The notes beneath the pieces were generated by a model. That model saw nothing but the letters and a program-made list of their open reading frames with translations. It searched no databases and was not told where the DNA came from. From positions 301,191 through 327,555 of the forward strand of contig JBBHKE010001969.1 in assembly GCA_037447655.1 (NCBI GenBank): a stretch of 26,365 bases of DNA. The letters run 5' to 3'. Each line of letters begins with the position of its first letter. Position 1 is the stretch's first letter. Below are positions 1 through 8,994 of the stretch, one piece after another. The translations under genes were made by a program, and so were the position numbers. The DNA is from Zygnema cylindricum (Eukaryota; Streptophyta; Zygnematophyceae; Zygnematales; Zygnemataceae).

Positions 1-346
1 TAAGTCTATCTGAGGTTTAGTATAAAACCGTCGCTGACAGCAAGTATGAAGTATCCTACCCTATTGTTGTACCGGAGCCTAAGCGACTCTCGGTGAGGCG
101 GCTGTCGATGGTTCATTAAAAAATAATTAGGGCTCTTAGCTTTTCACAGAATCCGTATGATATATCCATTCACAGGGTTTTATACGGTGCACCTATTGTA
201 TTTATCACAACAGTTAAGCTTCTATACAATCGCGATGTGGCGCTTAGCATTAATCTCATTACTTTTTTAATCTCATGTTTTTGATTTTTTTAATTAATCT
301 CATTACTTGTGATGTGGCGGTTAGCGATAATCGCACATCCAAACTA
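1..346. repeat. Mirror-repeat arm 1 (reversed, not complemented)
   Basis: Base i equals base 780-i for every position from 1 to 346 when compared with 434-779, so this arm is the same text read backwards. For example 1-15 reads taagtctatctgagg and 765-779 reads ggagtctatctgaat. I compared the arms in blocks of 60 and found no mismatch. The arms include GC-rich, non-repetitive parts, so low complexity does not explain it. The arm begins at the window edge and may continue further left. No gene is seen in it. Confidence 0.97.
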
Positions 347-433
347 CCTAATTCCTAATTAGAGTAATCGATTTCTTCCAAAATTTCCAAATTCCCAATT
401 AGCGTACACCACGCTAAATAATAGTATACGCTA
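347..433. other. Spacer between the mirror arms
   Basis: This 87 bp AT-rich segment does not follow the mirror rule. It contains ctaattagagtaat (355-368), whose ordinary reverse complement recurs in arm 2 near 475-485 and 519-531, and acgctaat just before arm 2, which recurs as a direct copy inside arm 2. Spacer and arm 2 therefore look like one natural stretch, perhaps a small inverted-repeat element. Confidence 0.7.
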
Positions 434-779
434 ATCAAACCTACACGCTAATAGCGATTGGCGGTGTAGTGTTCATTACTCTAATTAATTTTTTTAGTTT
501 TTGTACTCTAATTTTTTCATTACTCTAATTACGATTCGCGGTGTAGCGCTAACATATCTTCGAATTGACAACACTATTTATGTTATCCACGTGGCATATT
601 TTGGGACACTTACCTATATAGTATGCCTAAGACACTTTTCGATTCTCGGGATTAATAAAAAATTACTTGGTAGCTGTCGGCGGAGTGGCTCTCAGCGAAT
701 CCGAGGCCATGTTGTTATCCCATCCTATGAAGTATGAACGACAGTCGCTGCCAAAATATGATTTGGAGTCTATCTGAAT
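434..779. repeat. Mirror-repeat arm 2
   Basis: This is the partner of 1-346 with 346 of 346 positions equal under reversal. It holds several short inverted motifs such as ctacac and gtgtag about 23 bp apart, and attactctaatta stretches. It shares motifs in normal polarity with the spacer, so I infer this arm is the natural one and arm 1 the reversed copy. The open frame at 501-737 has no recognisable product. Confidence 0.97.
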
Positions 780-1944
780 AGTCCACTGAACGCCACGTCA
801 TCATTTGTCTATAGTGGTTCCACTCAGTTCTAGCCACGCCGGCAGATTCAGCTGTCGTTTTTAGATCCGATCGCGATCCGCCGCTCTGACAGTTCAAAAG
901 ATCGAGCAGGACCGGTTCTCGACGTTCCAGGTCCACTTATTAATATCGCACTAAATTCTTACGCAAACAGTTCGTAATTAAATGCTGTTTTTAATGTGAC
1001 GACAAAAAGCCGCATTAAACTTTCGAAGTAAGCCAATCGCGATTTTCGGCAAAAGCAATATCCTCCACTGGAAAAAATCAACAAACCGAAATCCGAAGAC
1101 TGCCACGTGTGAGAATCTGACCACGTTCAGCACCGTGAGGTTTGACTTTTGCACACGTCCGGCAACGTGGATTTTGTGTTTTTTATTTTCAACAGATCCA
1201 GATAGATTGCCAGAATCCTGGAGAAGAGGGATTGTTTTGGTCCCGTTGAATTTGCCCTATTGGCAATTTGTCGAACGTCAACACGTGCGAAGTTTGTTAT
1301 GGAAACAATTCAACAGTTTGTCCTTTTTGAAACGTACAGCTTCCCATCTGATTCCGCGGTCTCTACGGAACTGTTCTGTAGTCCACTTTGTACAGACCAT
1401 AGATCTAGAACGGGGCATAAAATAATATTTTACTAAATTACACCGGCCATCGTTATTGGCAATAAAGAAAAAATAGTGCAAGCGCTTATTTTGGATTATC
1501 AACACTATATTAAGAACAAGTTTTTAAATTACAACAAAAACATAAACACTAGTTTTGGCATTTTAATAACATAGATGTCCCGTGCGCATACTACGCACGG
1601 TATAAACTAACGAATACTACGTACGGTACGCATCGAACGATGTTGAAAAGTTAATAAAATGCGTACCTTACTTTTTACCCGTACACTTTTCATACACTTA
1701 CGTACAGTCTCCGGATTTTTCCGTAATTTTAGGGTTATTCTACGCGGTTTTTAGGGTTTCAGGGTACATTTTCGTACATTCTGTATGTTTCAGTCCAACT
1801 GCCTCACAATATTCGTAAATGTACGTACCGTGTCCGTATTATTAATACTTTTACGGTTATAATGTTTTAGGGTATGTAAGATACATTTTCGTATATTTTT
1901 GTACAGTTGCGTTAAACTTTCGTACAATTCCATACAGTTTTCGT
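780..1944. other. Intergenic, no recognised gene
   Basis: About 1.2 kb of AT-rich DNA. Short open frames near 1135-1425 (+) and 1278-1505 (-) overlap each other and show no known domain. From about 1600 on there are many gtac-containing words (cgtacatt, gtacggtac), which resemble the GTAC-rich body of the LTRs further right, so it may be an old LTR remnant. I see no RNA gene or clear promoter. Confidence 0.5.
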
Positions 1945-1952
1945 ATATTTTC
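1945..1952. repeat. Target-site duplication, left copy
   Basis: ATATTTTC directly left of the hAT-like element, identical to 2823-2830. Confidence 0.9.
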
Positions 1953-2822
1953 TAGTGTTGTGTATCGGTAAAAAAATTATCGCATTAACACTGATACCGA
2001 TAGTTATCGGTTATCGAACGGTCAGCGGTCCCGATATATTTGTACTTTCTGTACTTTCTGTCCGGAGTGCTTTCTGTCCAGTAAACTGAACAGTAAATTT
2101 ACGAGAAATATAAGGTTTTTTACAGGAAATGTACAAAATTTGACGAAAAAATACGTTGCACTTTGTAGAACTTTTTGGGCGGTTAACTGAACATAAATTT
2201 TATGGGAACGTACGGAATTGTACCGATAAATTGATTATCATGGAACGGTAAAAAGACGACGGACACAAAGTACAACGGATGCAAAACAACATTATGCGCG
2301 CCGTCGGAATCGAACATACGACATTCAATGAGAAAATACAAGCGGACGGTCAGTGTGAGCCCCGGCATCTCGGAATGGCTTTTTAGGCGGCTTTTGCCAA
2401 AAAAGCAAACAGAATGACACGTGGCAAGTTTCCAGTGGATCCCAAAAAATAAAGGGACAAAGTCACGAGTCGGATGTGAAAGGTACATCATTTAAATAGG
2501 AGCCGTACTAAAGCCGTACACATCTTATGCCGGCTACTGTACTTTCGGCTTGTACAAATGATCTCATTGGTAAGTACCTCAGAGGTTGTGAGTAGAGCGC
2601 GTCAGAGGAATAAGACGTACAGTTGAGTGTTCATGCCGTATATTTATCTATACGGCTCGTACAGTTATCGTCGATAGTTATCATTATCGGCATTATCGCC
2701 GATAAGTATCCGATATTATCGGCTACTTATCGGCGATATATCGTACTAATATATCAATTATCAGGTCCCCGAAAAAAGGCCCATATCGGTTATCGGCAAA
2801 TCCTTACCGATACACAACACTA
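1953..2822. mobile_element. Non-autonomous hAT-like DNA transposon (870 bp)
   Basis: The left end TAGTGTTGTGTATCGGTAA (1953-1971) is the exact reverse complement of the right end (2804-2822), 19 of 19. Both ends are flanked by the 8 bp direct repeat ATATTTTC (1945-1952 and 2823-2830). An 8 bp target duplication together with ends of the form tAGtGnTG is typical of the hAT superfamily. Inside are many tatcgg and cgata words near both ends, which could be subterminal transposase sites. There is no transposase frame, so movement would need an enzyme from elsewhere. The perfect inverted repeats and duplication suggest a fairly recent insertion. Confidence 0.9.
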
Positions 2823-2830
2823 ATATTTTC
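2823..2830. repeat. Target-site duplication, right copy
   Basis: ATATTTTC directly right of the hAT-like element, identical to 1945-1952. Confidence 0.9.
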
Positions 2831-3076
2831 CCTTCTTTTTAAGGTTATTAAAGGGGGTGATTTAATGACTTTACTATTTAGGGTTTATATGGTAGATTTT
2901 TGTAGGCTCCTTTATATTTCAGTACGTTTGCATTAGATTTTCCGTTCTATTAGGTGTTTTAGGGTACATTTCCTGTAAAATGCTGAACATATCTATTAGA
3001 TTTTCAAACTTTTTAAAGTTTTTTTTTTGTATTTTACGCTTTTTGTACGTTTCATACATGTTGGTACAGCGAAATC
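2831..3076. other. AT-rich flank, no gene
   Basis: This continues the same GTAC- and TTAGGG-flavoured DNA found left of the hAT-like element (ttagggtacatt near 2955, compare 1760), so the transposon split one older sequence. LTR A begins at its right edge. Overlapping short minus-strand frames look accidental. Confidence 0.5.
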
Positions 3077-4094
3077 TGCAATTCTGTGTCCTCCATTGGA
3101 CCACAGAATACAGGAAGCCTCTAGATAGTTTTCATTAACCCACTTCAAGCCACAACCACTGCAGCCCAAGAAGGCAAACTGATACTTTGACTGCAACCCT
3201 ATGCAGCCTGGACTCCCCTAAGTCTTTAGGAAAAAGAATCACTGAATACGGCCAACCAACCGATAAGTTATGAGTTGGCAAAAAATGCCAAGTTTATTCA
3301 AGCTCTTTGAGAGAGAGAGGTGCTATATACCAAAAACCCCTTAGTCCCAAACCCTCTCTCACAACCCCTATCTAGTGAAGTATGCTCCAATCAGGAGACT
3401 GGAAAGTACCAAAAAGTACTGTGGCCGATGTACTTTATGTACGACCACTATACGACAAGGTCATAGAGTGGACGCGTGTCGCTGTCTGAGTCGTCTTTAT
3501 GTCGTCCGAGATCCCCGCTGCTCAATTCAATCCTGCCATGTATCGCTAGGTCACGCCACGTCACGCCACTCTCGACAACCGCCAAAATGAACCATTTCGG
3601 GACCTCGGTGACGATTAGCACTGTCGGATGGAGACTGACATTTAATTTACGTCGTGGAAATAAATGTCCGATTCATTTGTTTCGTGCGTCGGATTGTACG
3701 CACTGAATCTGATGTGTTATATGTTTCCTATTTCATAGTTACGTTAATCGGATTAATGTTCTACTTAATATTTATATAAATATCGTTTCCCATGTACTGC
3801 AACGAACTTCTACGACAGACCGATTAGAGCAGAAGGCTACGCCACGCTTTGCCAGTCGCGGTTCGAGCCCTGCCGGATTCAACCTTTTGTTAAGAGTGAC
3901 TTAGGTCACTCTTAAGTCCTGTCTATGGAGCTGAGGCAGCCATGGCTCCACCACCCTTTCTATCCTTCAGTGACTATAACAAGTATGGGGGATAGAGGGA
4001 AGAGGTGGAGGCAGGCTGCCTGCGCTTTACTTTACCTGTTTAAGCTAATGTATTAAGACCTAGAAAATACCTTGTAAATCTAATAATTTCAACA
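3077..4094 (-). mobile_element. LTR A, copy 1 (3' LTR of a minus-strand copia element)
   Basis: On the minus strand it starts TGTTGAAATT (4094) and ends ACAGAATTGCA (3077), the usual TG...CA, 1018 bp. A purine tract AAGGGGAG lies just upstream (4095-4102), as expected for a 3' LTR. A TATATA box (3324-3329) is followed about 40 bp on by AATAAA, which fits a U3-R-U5 order in this direction. Homologous copies lie at 15400 (partial) and 16187-17204 (full). The left flank aaatc has no matching duplication in view. Its U3 carries, on the opposite strand, the tRNA-like module listed separately. Confidence 0.85.
3811..3914 (+). other. tRNA-like module and hairpin, antisense within LTR A copy 1
   Basis: A possible pol III A box TAGAGCAGAAGG (3825-3836) is followed by a B box GGTTCGAGCCC (3860-3870). 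The segment resembles the 3' half of a D arm and a T arm, but the gap between boxes is short and no good anticodon arm forms. Next comes a perfect hairpin: TAAGAGTGAC, loop ttag, GTCACTCTTA (3891-3914). Further on is a block conserved in all LTR A copies. It looks like a tRNA-derived SINE head built into the LTR; it is not a working tRNA. Confidence 0.5.
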
Positions 4095-4102
4095 CTCCCC
4101 TT
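4095..4102 (-). other. Polypurine tract next to LTR A
   Basis: AAGGGGAG on the minus strand, directly before the TGTTG start of the LTR. This is where plus-strand DNA synthesis is primed in LTR retrotransposons, and it fixes the element's orientation. Confidence 0.8.
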
Positions 4103-4118
4103 ATTTTTTAGTCCAACT

Positions 4119-4311
4119 TTAACTTCTGTCCACACTTTCTCTACAATATTTTAGCCTGGGAGAAGGCACCGGTTTTGTCATCATATCAGCCACCATTTCT
4201 CCATCTGATTTATATACAAGATTCACAATCTTATTCTCAACTTTTTCTCTCACAAAAATTAATCTTATGTCCATATGCTTTGCTTTGAAATGATGCTTTG
4301 GATTGTTGTTC
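4119..4311 (-). pseudogene. Copia pol C-terminus (end of RNase H), truncated
   Basis: Reading leftward, the frame carries HHFKAKHMDIR, FVRE, then ADMMTKP and a natural stop (TAA at 4119-4121). This is the standard end of a Ty1/copia polyprotein: the tail of RNase H and the short segment after it. Everything upstream in pol is missing. The fragment starts inside the NP(K/S)HHF motif, directly joined to a gag start in another frame. It belongs to the element ending in LTR A. Confidence 0.8.
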
Positions 4312-4362
4312 TATAACCACGGGTGCAGGTGGAGGAGTTGCAGTAGTAGTTGAAGTAGACAT
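4312..4362 (-). pseudogene. gag start codon region of a copia element (about 17 codons)
   Basis: ATG at 4362-4360 opens a Thr/Ser/Pro-rich start (MSTSTTTATP) nearly the same as the gag start of the fuller element at 8987. The reading breaks at about 4311 where RNase H sequence begins. So an element has lost all of gag after the first codons, plus protease, integrase and nearly all of RT and RNase H. The 3' side is from the LTR A family and the 5' side from the LTR B family. Confidence 0.75.
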
Positions 4363-4379
4363 GTTACACTCTCAGAAGC

Positions 4380-5054
4380 TATTAAAAATCCAACCAAATA
4401 GTTGTTTACAAGTGCTTACCAAATCTTATACAAGCATCCAAACTTCACAAAGATCTATCAAAGTATAAAGCAGCATAAACACCGACAATTCCCAAAGTTT
4501 CAGTACAATTAACCGAACAACACTCAAGATATAATACTCAGAAGTTTCCCAAAAACTGTTTGTTGTTTTACTACTTGGAAGTCTGGATACATTTTGTGTT
4601 AAGAGTCCTAAGTCTTATAGTTGTGTTGTACCGATGATACCAGTGTACATGAGAGGTACGTCAAACCGCCAAGCTAACAGTGATCTATCAAGCTACCACT
4701 AAGCTACCACTAAGCTACCGCTGATCTAACTAGATTCATATCTATCGCAGCTGCTCTGTACTAAATTCAATTATATTAAAATATCCGCAGTTGCGTCGTG
4801 CGTACGGATGTATCAAATGCGTCACAGTTAAGGTTGTCTTTTTGTCGCTGCGCTTTATTCCATGCATCGCAGCTGCGTTGCTACTCGCACTTCGTTGGCA
4901 TCGCGTGCATTGTCTCTGATGTGGATGGATGTGGATGTAAGTGTCAAACCAAGATACATAAAACTGTGTTTTAAGTAATGACCCATGTCCTTGCAGATTT
5001 GTCTTCCTGTCGTGATACTAATTTAATGAGACTTAAAGCTTTTCAAAAACAACA
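4380..5054 (-). mobile_element. LTR B, left copy, shared by two elements
   Basis: It starts TGTTGTTTTTGAAAAGC at 5054 on the minus strand, preceded by the purine tract AGGGGAG. A possible TATA (CTATAAGAC, about 4612-4620) lies some 240 bp before the gag ATG, like the TATA-to-end distance in LTR A. The inner end is therefore probably near 4380-4400, but I could not fix it. It is the 3' LTR of the element to its right and the 5' LTR of the deleted element to its left: a tandem arrangement. An alternative boundary is 4644, where TGGTATCA (4635-4642, minus) resembles the initiator-tRNA primer site. Confidence 0.65.
4690..4722. repeat. 11 bp minisatellite in LTR B
   Basis: About three units of ccactaagcta. 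The same repeat has about seven to nine units in the right-hand LTR B copy (10648-10746), so unit number differs between LTR copies. Confidence 0.8.
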
Positions 5055-5061
5055 CTCCCCT
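5055..5061 (-). other. Polypurine tract of the main copia element
   Basis: AGGGGAG on the minus strand immediately before LTR B. Confidence 0.8.
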
Positions 5062-5110
5062 AAAGCTTTAAACAAAATGTACTAGAGCAGCTGCGATGTC
5101 ACACTTAGCG

Positions 5111-5230
5111 CAACATGGCAACATAGCAGCGCAGCCATAGCCGTGCAACATGGCAACATAGCAGCGTAGCAAGCCAACTAATCACTTGGTTCCACTACAT
5201 CCTAAATTTGGGCTAGCGCAACATGGCAGT
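5111..5230. repeat. Short repeat cluster caacatggcaacatagcag
   Basis: Two full copies (5111 and 5146, 35 bp apart) and a partial third (about 5219) lie between the pol stop and LTR B in the most complete element. The other elements do not have it at this place. It is CAG/GCA-rich like parts of LTR B. Confidence 0.7.
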
Positions 5231-5259
5231 ATCGCTGTGGAGATAATTATCTATTCACC

Positions 5260-5799
5260 TTATCCTATTGCATCCCTACGATACTTCAGCTTGGGAGCAG
5301 GAAGAGCTTTAGTAAGCATATCAGCAACCATTCTTGCGTCTGGCAGATATCATAATTTGATAGCCCTAGTGAACACTTTTTCTCTTACAAAGTGTAATCG
5401 TACATCCATGTGCTTACTCTTGAAGTGATGACTTGGGTTAGAGGCAATAGCAATGGAAGCCTGGTTATCACACCAGATCACCTACGGCCCAACTTGCATG
5501 TATCCTTATTCTTGCAACATGGATTTTACCCATAAGAGTTCTTTGAGGGCCAAGCTTGCTGCCATATATTTTGACTCCATTGTCGAGTGCGCTATAACCT
5601 TTTGAAGTTTGCTACTCCGGCAGCACGTTCCGTTCCCGATTTGCAAAATGAATCCCGTGGTGGATTTCTGGCTTGGCATGTCGCCATAGCTTACATCACT
5701 CCACGTTTGCAACTTCACTTCTCCTCTGCCTAGTGTGAGTTTGAGGTACCTCTCTACCTGCATAACCAAATTATATTTTGCCTCACCGAGATTTTTCAT
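5260..5799 (-). pseudogene. Copia RNase H region, main element
   Basis: The frame at 5799-5506 carries KNLGEAKY (end of RT) and then RGEVKLQTWSD and STMESKYMA of RNase H, with roughly 100 residues between them missing in frame. After a frame change come CDNQASIAIASNPSHHFK and KHMDVRLHFVRE, a premature stop near 5355 (KL*YLPD), then ADMLTKALP and the natural stop at 5260-5262. The RNase H acidic residues D (WSD), E (MESKY) and D (CDN) are all visible, but deletion, stop and shift make it non-functional. Confidence 0.85.
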
Positions 5800-6417
5800 C
5801 TCGAATTGTGAGTTTAGAGCAGTTTTGATTTTGTTAATCTAGCCATTGATTTTCTAATTAATAGTAAATCATCTACATACACCGCTATGTACACTATCCC
5901 ATTTTCACCTTTTAGAACGTAGACAGAGTGATCAGAACTTATCCTTTGAAATCCTAGGCTAGTCAAGAATTCATCAAGCTTCAGATTCCATTGCCTAGGG
6001 GTCTGTTATAGGTCATACAGAGATTTTAGCAACTTGCATACTAAGTGCTTTTTTCCTGGTTCTGCATATTTTTAAGGCTGCTGCATGTAAATAGTCTCCT
6101 CTAGTTCTCCATGCAAAAATGTTGTCTTTACATCTATCTGATGCATTTCCATATCCTCTATAGCAGATAGGGACAACAAAATCCTAACTGTCAGAAATGT
6201 TACAACCGGAGAGAATGTTTTTTCAAAATCGATTCCTTCTTTTTGATTATAACCCTTCGCCACAAGTGGCCTTATATCGTTCAATGGTGTTATCAGGATT
6301 TAACTTCACCTTGAATACCCATTTGCTGGCGATCGCTTTGCGGTCTGGAGGAAGTTCCACAAGCCTCCATGTTTGAGCCTCCATGATCGACTTCATTTCT
6401 TCGTTTGCTGCCTCGAT
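5800..6417 (-). pseudogene. Copia reverse transcriptase, main element
   Basis: Reading leftward: KWVFKVKLNPDNTIER, then LVAKGYNQKEGIDFEKTFSPVV, DVKTTFLHGELEETIY, the RQWNLKLDEFLTSLGF block, and AVYVDDLLL with the catalytic YVDD intact. These are the RVT_2 motifs in the usual order. The parts sit in more than one frame (breaks near 6285 and 6065), so no continuous protein is possible. Confidence 0.88.
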
Positions 6418-6723
6418 CTAATGATTCTGCTCTGGTGATGAGAAGGCCTCTTGGATGGTCAAGGGCTCCCCTGAGGCTACCGAGTAGGCAAAGTGAGAGA
6501 TTGCTTGCAGGCAGCTGCTGGATCTTCTTCCCCCCGAAAATTCTGAGGCTGAGATCGTTGGATGCCGCGCATTGCGCGGATTGCGCTGATTGCGCTGGTT
6601 GCTATCCGTGTGTATTGACTGTTGTTGATCCGGGTTGAACTGAACTTGTTGAGGAATTCGAAGAGATTGTGACTTTGGAGTCACCCCCGGAGACTGTTGC
6701 ACCTGCGGGACAATTTTTTGCAT
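6418..6723 (-). pseudogene. Copia pol linker between integrase and RT
   Basis: A Gln/Pro/Asn-rich, low-complexity frame ends in ISASEFSGGRRSS and a piece that leads into RT (EAFSSPEQNH). The same xIxASEFxxGRRSS motif occurs in the plus-strand fragment near 22660 and, altered, near 12780 and 15340. It is a family marker for the region before RT. No catalytic role is known. Confidence 0.7.
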
Positions 6724-6728
6724 GCAAT

Positions 6729-7154
6729 CTAAAATGACATACTTCGTACTTTTTGCTGCTTTTGCTGCTCTGTCATTTGAAATAAATCTATCGAGTCTAT
6801 TTCATCTTTGACAATGATATTCCTTGCTACAACTATTTTGTGCTTCTCAAATACAAAGACTTTGTAACCTTTAGAGTGATCATCATATCTTAACAAAATA
6901 CCCAGTAATCCCTTCCGTTCCATTTTCCATCTGTGCGAAGACGTATCTAAGATAAAGCATTGACTACCAAAAACTTTGAAATGGCTAACATCTAGTTTGC
7001 TACTTGTCCTGATGTCATAAGGAGTAGAGTCTACCGATCTTGATCCTATCCTATTTCTTAATATAAACTGCACAATTTAGTTCCTCAGCCCATAATTTTG
7101 GATCCACACTTTTATCTGGGAGCATTGACCTACAGCTTCTTGTGAGAGTTCTAT
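6729..7154 (-). pseudogene. Copia integrase C-terminal region, main element
   Basis: The frame at 7073-6729 contains STPYD, HFKVFGSQCF and RKGLLGILL, matching the conserved stretch after the copia integrase core. There it helps the enzyme hold DNA. The join to the core (7074-7154) is out of frame and holds the displaced NGVSQRLNRT stretch. Confidence 0.8.
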
Positions 7155-7560
7155 TTAATCTTTGCGATACCCCATTTTGTTCAAGGAATATAGAACAGTG
7201 AATAGATGACTTATACCTTCCTCGAGTAAAAAGGTTTCAAATACTTTTGATGTATATTCACCACCATTGTCCGATCTGAGCTGCAAAATAGGTAAATTAT
7301 GAAGTTTTTCAACCCATGCTTTATAGTGTTTAACGTGACCAAACACTTCACTCTTTTCCTTCATGAAGTAAACTTTTGTAAATCTGGAGAAATCATCTGT
7401 GAATGTGACCATATATTTCATCCCCCCCGGCAGATGGAACCTTTGCATGACCAAAAACATCCGAGTGAATTTGTTGTAAAAGTTTTGTTGACCGATGCTC
7501 AGACTCTTTAGGAAATGGTAGTCTGTGGATTTTGCCTAAAGTGCAGTTATCACATGTTTT
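7155..7560 (-). pseudogene. Copia integrase catalytic core, damaged
   Basis: It carries the rve-domain blocks FTDDFSRFTKVYFMK and LRSDNGGEYTS, with the D of the DDE triad (SDNGGE). The normal QNGVAER block, which supplies the catalytic E, reads QNGVSQR in another frame after a frameshift near 7185, so E is replaced by Q. With the shift this integrase cannot work. Confidence 0.85.
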
Positions 7561-8034
7561 GACCGGCTAATCTGTGATTGATACACCCTCTATTTTCCAA
7601 GTAAGTACCATTTTTCTCAAACTAACATAGTTTACATAGCCTAATCTTTTATGCCACAACTCATCTGAATGCAAAACACCGGAGTACAGAACATCATTTT
7701 CCTTAGTATTAGCCATATCGATCCGGTACATCTTGCTATTATCTCTAGAACCTGTAATTGCGACTTTGCCATTTTTGCTAACAATCTGCCTACCATTTTT
7801 CAAATTAACCTCAAAGCCTTTACTCTTTACCAATGACGTAGAAAACAATTTTTTCTTAAAGTCAGGCACAAATAAGATATTGTGAAGAGTTCGTTCAGTT
7901 GCTTTGCCTTCCACATCCAGTAGCGAAGACACATCACCCATAGCACAAGTCTGAACACTCATTCCACAAGCATAATAAATGATTTTCTCCGGCGTTGTTT
8001 TCAGATTTTTGAAGATGGCTTTGTTCCACCACAT
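7561..8034 (-). pseudogene. GAG-pre-integrase domain, main element
   Basis: A 155-codon open frame. It shows TLHNILFVPDFKKKLFS, KNGKVAITGS and LWHKRLGYVNYVSLRKM, the typical zinc-binding (HHCC) region before copia integrase. Downstream, CDNCTLGKIHRLPFPK gives the two cysteines after a stop at about 7567. In the first histidine block RLGHV has become RLGYV, so one zinc ligand is lost. Confidence 0.85.
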
Positions 8035-8423
8035 GTGGGCTCATGCTCCAATATCCATTATCCATCCAGGGTCCTTCGCGCCCTCCATCGCTGCAGACAT
8101 AGCAAATAGATCCGTGTCATCCTCCTTAGAAAATGTAAGAGTCTCGTATTGGAGTGATAAAGATGCTAAAAACAATACATTTCCACGAGGTGGAGGCCCT
8201 GTAAAGTTTTTGTAAAACTGGCTTTGTTGCCATCCTGGCCTGTATAAACCTGTATCGTTAACTTTTTTAAGCTTAGGACAAAATTTGTATCCATGACCCC
8301 TCTCACTAGAATAAAAACATGCATTGTTGGATTGTCTATTTCCACCGTGATTAAACTGTCTGAGCTAATTAAACTAAAATTTTTGCTGATTAAAATGTCG
8401 TTTCCTCTCAATGTCTGAATCAA
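8035..8423 (-). pseudogene. Copia protease start and gag zinc knuckle, damaged
   Basis: Near 8040-8070 the text reads WIMDIGA followed by a stop and AHMW; other copia proteases have WIxDSGA at this spot, so S became I and a stop follows. Near 8285-8330 one frame reads CFYSSERGHGYKFC, a gag zinc knuckle (CX2CX4HX4C) with the second C changed to S. The open frame at 8423-8166 partly runs in a shifted reading. Confidence 0.7.
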
Positions 8424-8987
8424 AAGCCTCTACCAGCTCAACATTGAGAATATTAGATGTAGCTTCCTCCTCTAACAAAATATTGATACCTAACTATTAA
8501 TTCGAGCTAGCTTTATCTTTCTGTTTGAGCATATCAGATGCTCCTTTCATACTACGAGGGAGACCCCGCATGAACAATGCTGCCTGTTGAAACTAAGGAA
8601 ACTCCCCACATGCGCAAGCATGTGCATCTACAAGGATGTGAAACTTGTTAAAATATTCAGCCATTATACCCCCAGTGTATTTATAGTCCTAAAATTTTCC
8701 AGCCAAAAGGAGTTCTTGACGTTGGGAGATGGAGCGGGACAGTAAAGATATACAAAATTTCAGAATTGAACGAGCCTGCGTATTTTTCTTAGACCATGAC
8801 AGATCAAATTCATCCAGCGATCCATCCAATATATCCAAAAGATTGAAATTCTCAAAATGTGTCTCCACGCCCAATAAACATACTTTTCCCTGAAAAAGAT
8901 AGGAATTCTTGATGACAGGCCCATAACATGTTGTTCTACAACCACTGGTGCAGCTCGAGGAGTAGCAGTAGTAGTAGAAGTAGACAT
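8424..8987 (-). pseudogene. Copia gag, main element
   Basis: ATG at 8987 starts MSTSTTTATPRAAPVVV, then SSRIPIFF and YVYWAW, the copia gag opening. The reading then shifts to a frame with EFDLSWSKKNTQARSILKF, parallel to PDFDKKNEDALHVLKL in the gag piece near 16100. Later gag (8424-8690) is full of stops. In life this protein forms the cytoplasmic particle. Confidence 0.8.
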
Positions 8988-8994
8988 GAAACAC

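Noticed and set aside
321-330. ttagcgataa in mirror arm 1 as a link to the satellite
   Set aside because: One 10-base AT-rich match without the rest of the monomer is expected by chance.
501-737. 78-codon open frame across mirror arm 2
   Set aside because: No domain, and the sequence is constrained by the mirror repeat; likely accidental.
3811-4094. A free-standing tRNA-derived SINE ending in TTTCAACA
   Set aside because: Homology between copies continues far past both the tRNA-like head and this end matches a polypurine tract and LTR terminus, so the segment is part of an LTR of 1018 bp. A SINE captured earlier remains possible.
4635-4642. TGGTATCA on the minus strand as the primer binding site of LTR B
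   Set aside because: It matches the initiator-tRNA type over 8 bases only, and a TATA-like box lies further toward gag. That places this word upstream of transcription start. Kept only as an alternative boundary.
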